DNA of 24,845 nt from Ruminococcus sp. AF41-9 (GTDB lineage: Bacteria > Bacillota > Clostridia > Lachnospirales > Lachnospiraceae): the NCBI RefSeq assembly GCF_003477525.1, contig NZ_QUDO01000055.1, forward strand, positions 1-24,845, read 5' to 3'. Of this stretch, positions 23,775 to 24,845 are shown piece after piece; position 1 is the stretch's first letter, and each line of letters opens with the position of its first letter. The position numbers and the translations under genes were made by a program. A model generated the notes under the pieces. It was not told the DNA's origin, made no database searches, and saw nothing but the letters and a program-made list of their open reading frames with translations.

Positions 23775-24549
23775 AAGAAATTATCCGGCCGGAAGTCAGG
23801 GAAACTCTTTTCTATGGGAAAATTCTGTCCTGAAAATTTAACGACAGCATTGTTCATATAAAATCCCGAAATAAATACTGCTACCGCGTAACTCTTGTTT
23901 TTGAATCTGGAAATCAGGCAGATTATCAAAAAGGCGGTTTTAATACCAAAGCAGAGGCTGTTAAAGCAAAAGAAACGGCAATCGCACAACTTCATAACGG
24001 TGAATTTTCTCCTTATGATTATATAGCAAGAGAATTTTTCGATTACTGGATGTATTACTATATGGTTGATGTGAAAGATATTTCATACAATACCTTTGTT
24101 TCTTACAGAAACATCATTTATAACTATTTTCTTAAGGTAATTGGAAAGAAATATCTTCAAGATCTGAAAAGTGAAGACTTTGTAAAAGCTCTTGACACTA
24201 CTAAACGACGTGGCAGCAGAAAAGATTATGCAAAGGAGCAGAAAAAGGCATTTCGCAAAAAGGTTAATGAACTTACCAACGTCTATTCTGTAGAACAAAT
24301 ATCAACTCTTTTGTACATCTGCAAAAATGAAGAACCCACTATTTTCATGGCTATACTGCTTACAGTGACCACCGGACTTCGTATATCAGAGACAATTGCG
24401 ATTAAATATCAGAATATTGATTTTTTAAATAACAAAATATATATTGAAAGCCAGCTTGGACGTACCATTACCAATGACGGAGTACCAGGACAATCGTTAT
24501 TAACTCAGGAAAAACGTACTAAAACACACAACAGCGTAAGAGAAGTCAA
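23765..24549 (+). pseudogene. Tyrosine integrase fragment 2 (N-terminal part, interrupted)
   Basis: From ATG 23765 the frame reads MHIKEIIRPEVRETLFYG, meets TGA at 23831-23833, and continues in frame. Then come an arm-type DNA-binding domain (HIKSRNKYCYRVTLVFESGN ... GGFNTKAEAVKAKETAIAQL), a core-binding domain (REFFDYWMYYYMVDVKDISYNTFVSYRNII) and the start of the catalytic domain with TGLRISE (first Arg). After KTHNSVREV at about 24549 the similarity stops, just before the insertion sequence, so HxxR, H and Tyr are lost. An open frame from ATG 24050 to 24601 includes 17 non-homologous residues at its end. Confidence 0.8.
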
Positions 24550-24845
24550 ATGCGGATTCAAATTTGTACAATGGCGTAAGTTAACTCGTTGTGCTAGATA
24601 AAATAAATATAAAGAAACTTCAACAAAATGTGCTATCCTATTTGTAGGGAATACAACGAAAGGAGGCATCATTATGTTGAAGTTCCAAGATAATAATACC
24701 ACTGTTATTGCAACTTTTGAAGACTTTATTTTAACTACTTACGTTATTATTGACGAATTGTATCATCAGTTTGCACCTCCAGAAGTTACCAGCCGACGGC
24801 ATATCCTGGATGCAAAATTGTCTGACTCAGAAATCATTACTATCA
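24550..24845 (+). mobile_element. Left end of an insertion sequence (partial)
   Basis: Integrase similarity breaks off at about 24549, and a transposase gene starts at 24674 with its own AGGAGG. The exact left terminal repeat cannot be fixed because the right end lies outside the window. The 120 bases before the transposase start contain no other gene. Confidence 0.6.
24674..24845 (+). CDS. DDE transposase, N-terminal part (IS982-like)
   Basis: Fifty-seven codons are present before the window ends. The protein starts MLKFQDNN and has FILTTYVIIDELYHQF, then LDAKLSDSEIITI. The pattern of an N-terminal helix followed by (K/P)xLSDSE(I/V)(I/L)T is typical of IS982-related DDE transposases and some IS4/IS5 relatives. 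AGGAGG stands at a normal distance before the ATG. It lies in the same direction as the integrase it interrupts. The family name is a best guess from this short part. Confidence 0.65.
   Translation, partial: MLKFQDNNTTVIATFEDFILTTYVIIDELYHQFAPPEVTSRRHILDAKLSDSEIITI

Noticed and set aside
21580..23833. Genetic recoding of TAG or TGA as sense codons
   Set aside because: Both codons are used as normal stops by intact genes here (for example TGA after secE and the exonuclease gene, TAG after the Q/N/Y-rich protein).
1..24845. CRISPR array, tRNA or rRNA genes
   Set aside because: No regularly spaced direct repeats and no cloverleaf or rRNA-like conserved stretches were seen by eye.

Overview
The window looks like accessory DNA from a low-GC Firmicute, most likely a Lachnospiraceae-type gut clostridium. 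It is AT-rich, has strong AGGAGG-type ribosome binding sites, and carries a SecY paralogue close to the clostridial form, a DUF4317 protein and a Clostridia-style YhaM. This placement rests on sequence style and family recognition, not on a search. The flanks are scarred: a PHP-domain remnant and a rearranged, frameshifted secY at the left, and at the right a dam gene with a stop codon, a frameshifted DUF4317 gene, a truncated HAD gene, two tyrosine-integrase remnants and the start of an insertion sequence. From about 1847 to 21136 every gene reads as intact.

Layout. 1-2994 (+): PHP remnant, small membrane/TPR-like protein, SecY-like and SecE proteins, YhaM-type OB-HD exoribonuclease, terminator. 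3036-4046 (-): membrane-anchored WG-repeat-like protein. 4219-12675 (+): a compact signalling operon of a double-HTH-like protein, a FHA-type protein, a PP2C phosphatase and a 1759-residue protein that joins a Ser/Thr kinase, a NACHT NTPase, pentapeptides and WD40 repeats. 12904-14224 (-): a RelA/SpoT-type HD hydrolase and a zinc-ribbon membrane protein. 14462-20200 (+): a DEDDh exonuclease, a metallo-beta-lactamase protein with a C-terminal GrpE-like domain, and a divergent Hsp70, ending in a clear terminator. 20339-22776 (+): a protein of unknown function with a Q/N/Y-rich tail, an interrupted Dam-type methylase and DUF4317. 22844-24845: degraded HAD gene, tandem integrase remnants and the beginning of a DDE transposase.

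How the parts may work together (inference). The kinase/phosphatase/FHA set gives reversible phosphorylation with a phosphopeptide reader, and the NACHT-WD40 part resembles STAND sensors known from defence and signalling. The Hsp70 has its own GrpE-like exchange factor fused to a possible nuclease, so the second operon resembles a chaperone-plus-nuclease machine. Both main operons are preceded by the same signal, TTTCGTA-N5-TTGACA, placed at exactly the same distance (29 bp, start to start) from an extended TGCTATA(A/C)T -10 box. A further copy lies 35 bp upstream at the second promoter. Both signals lie in divergent intergenic regions. This is the best evidence that the two operons, and perhaps the divergent WG and HD genes, form one co-regulated system.
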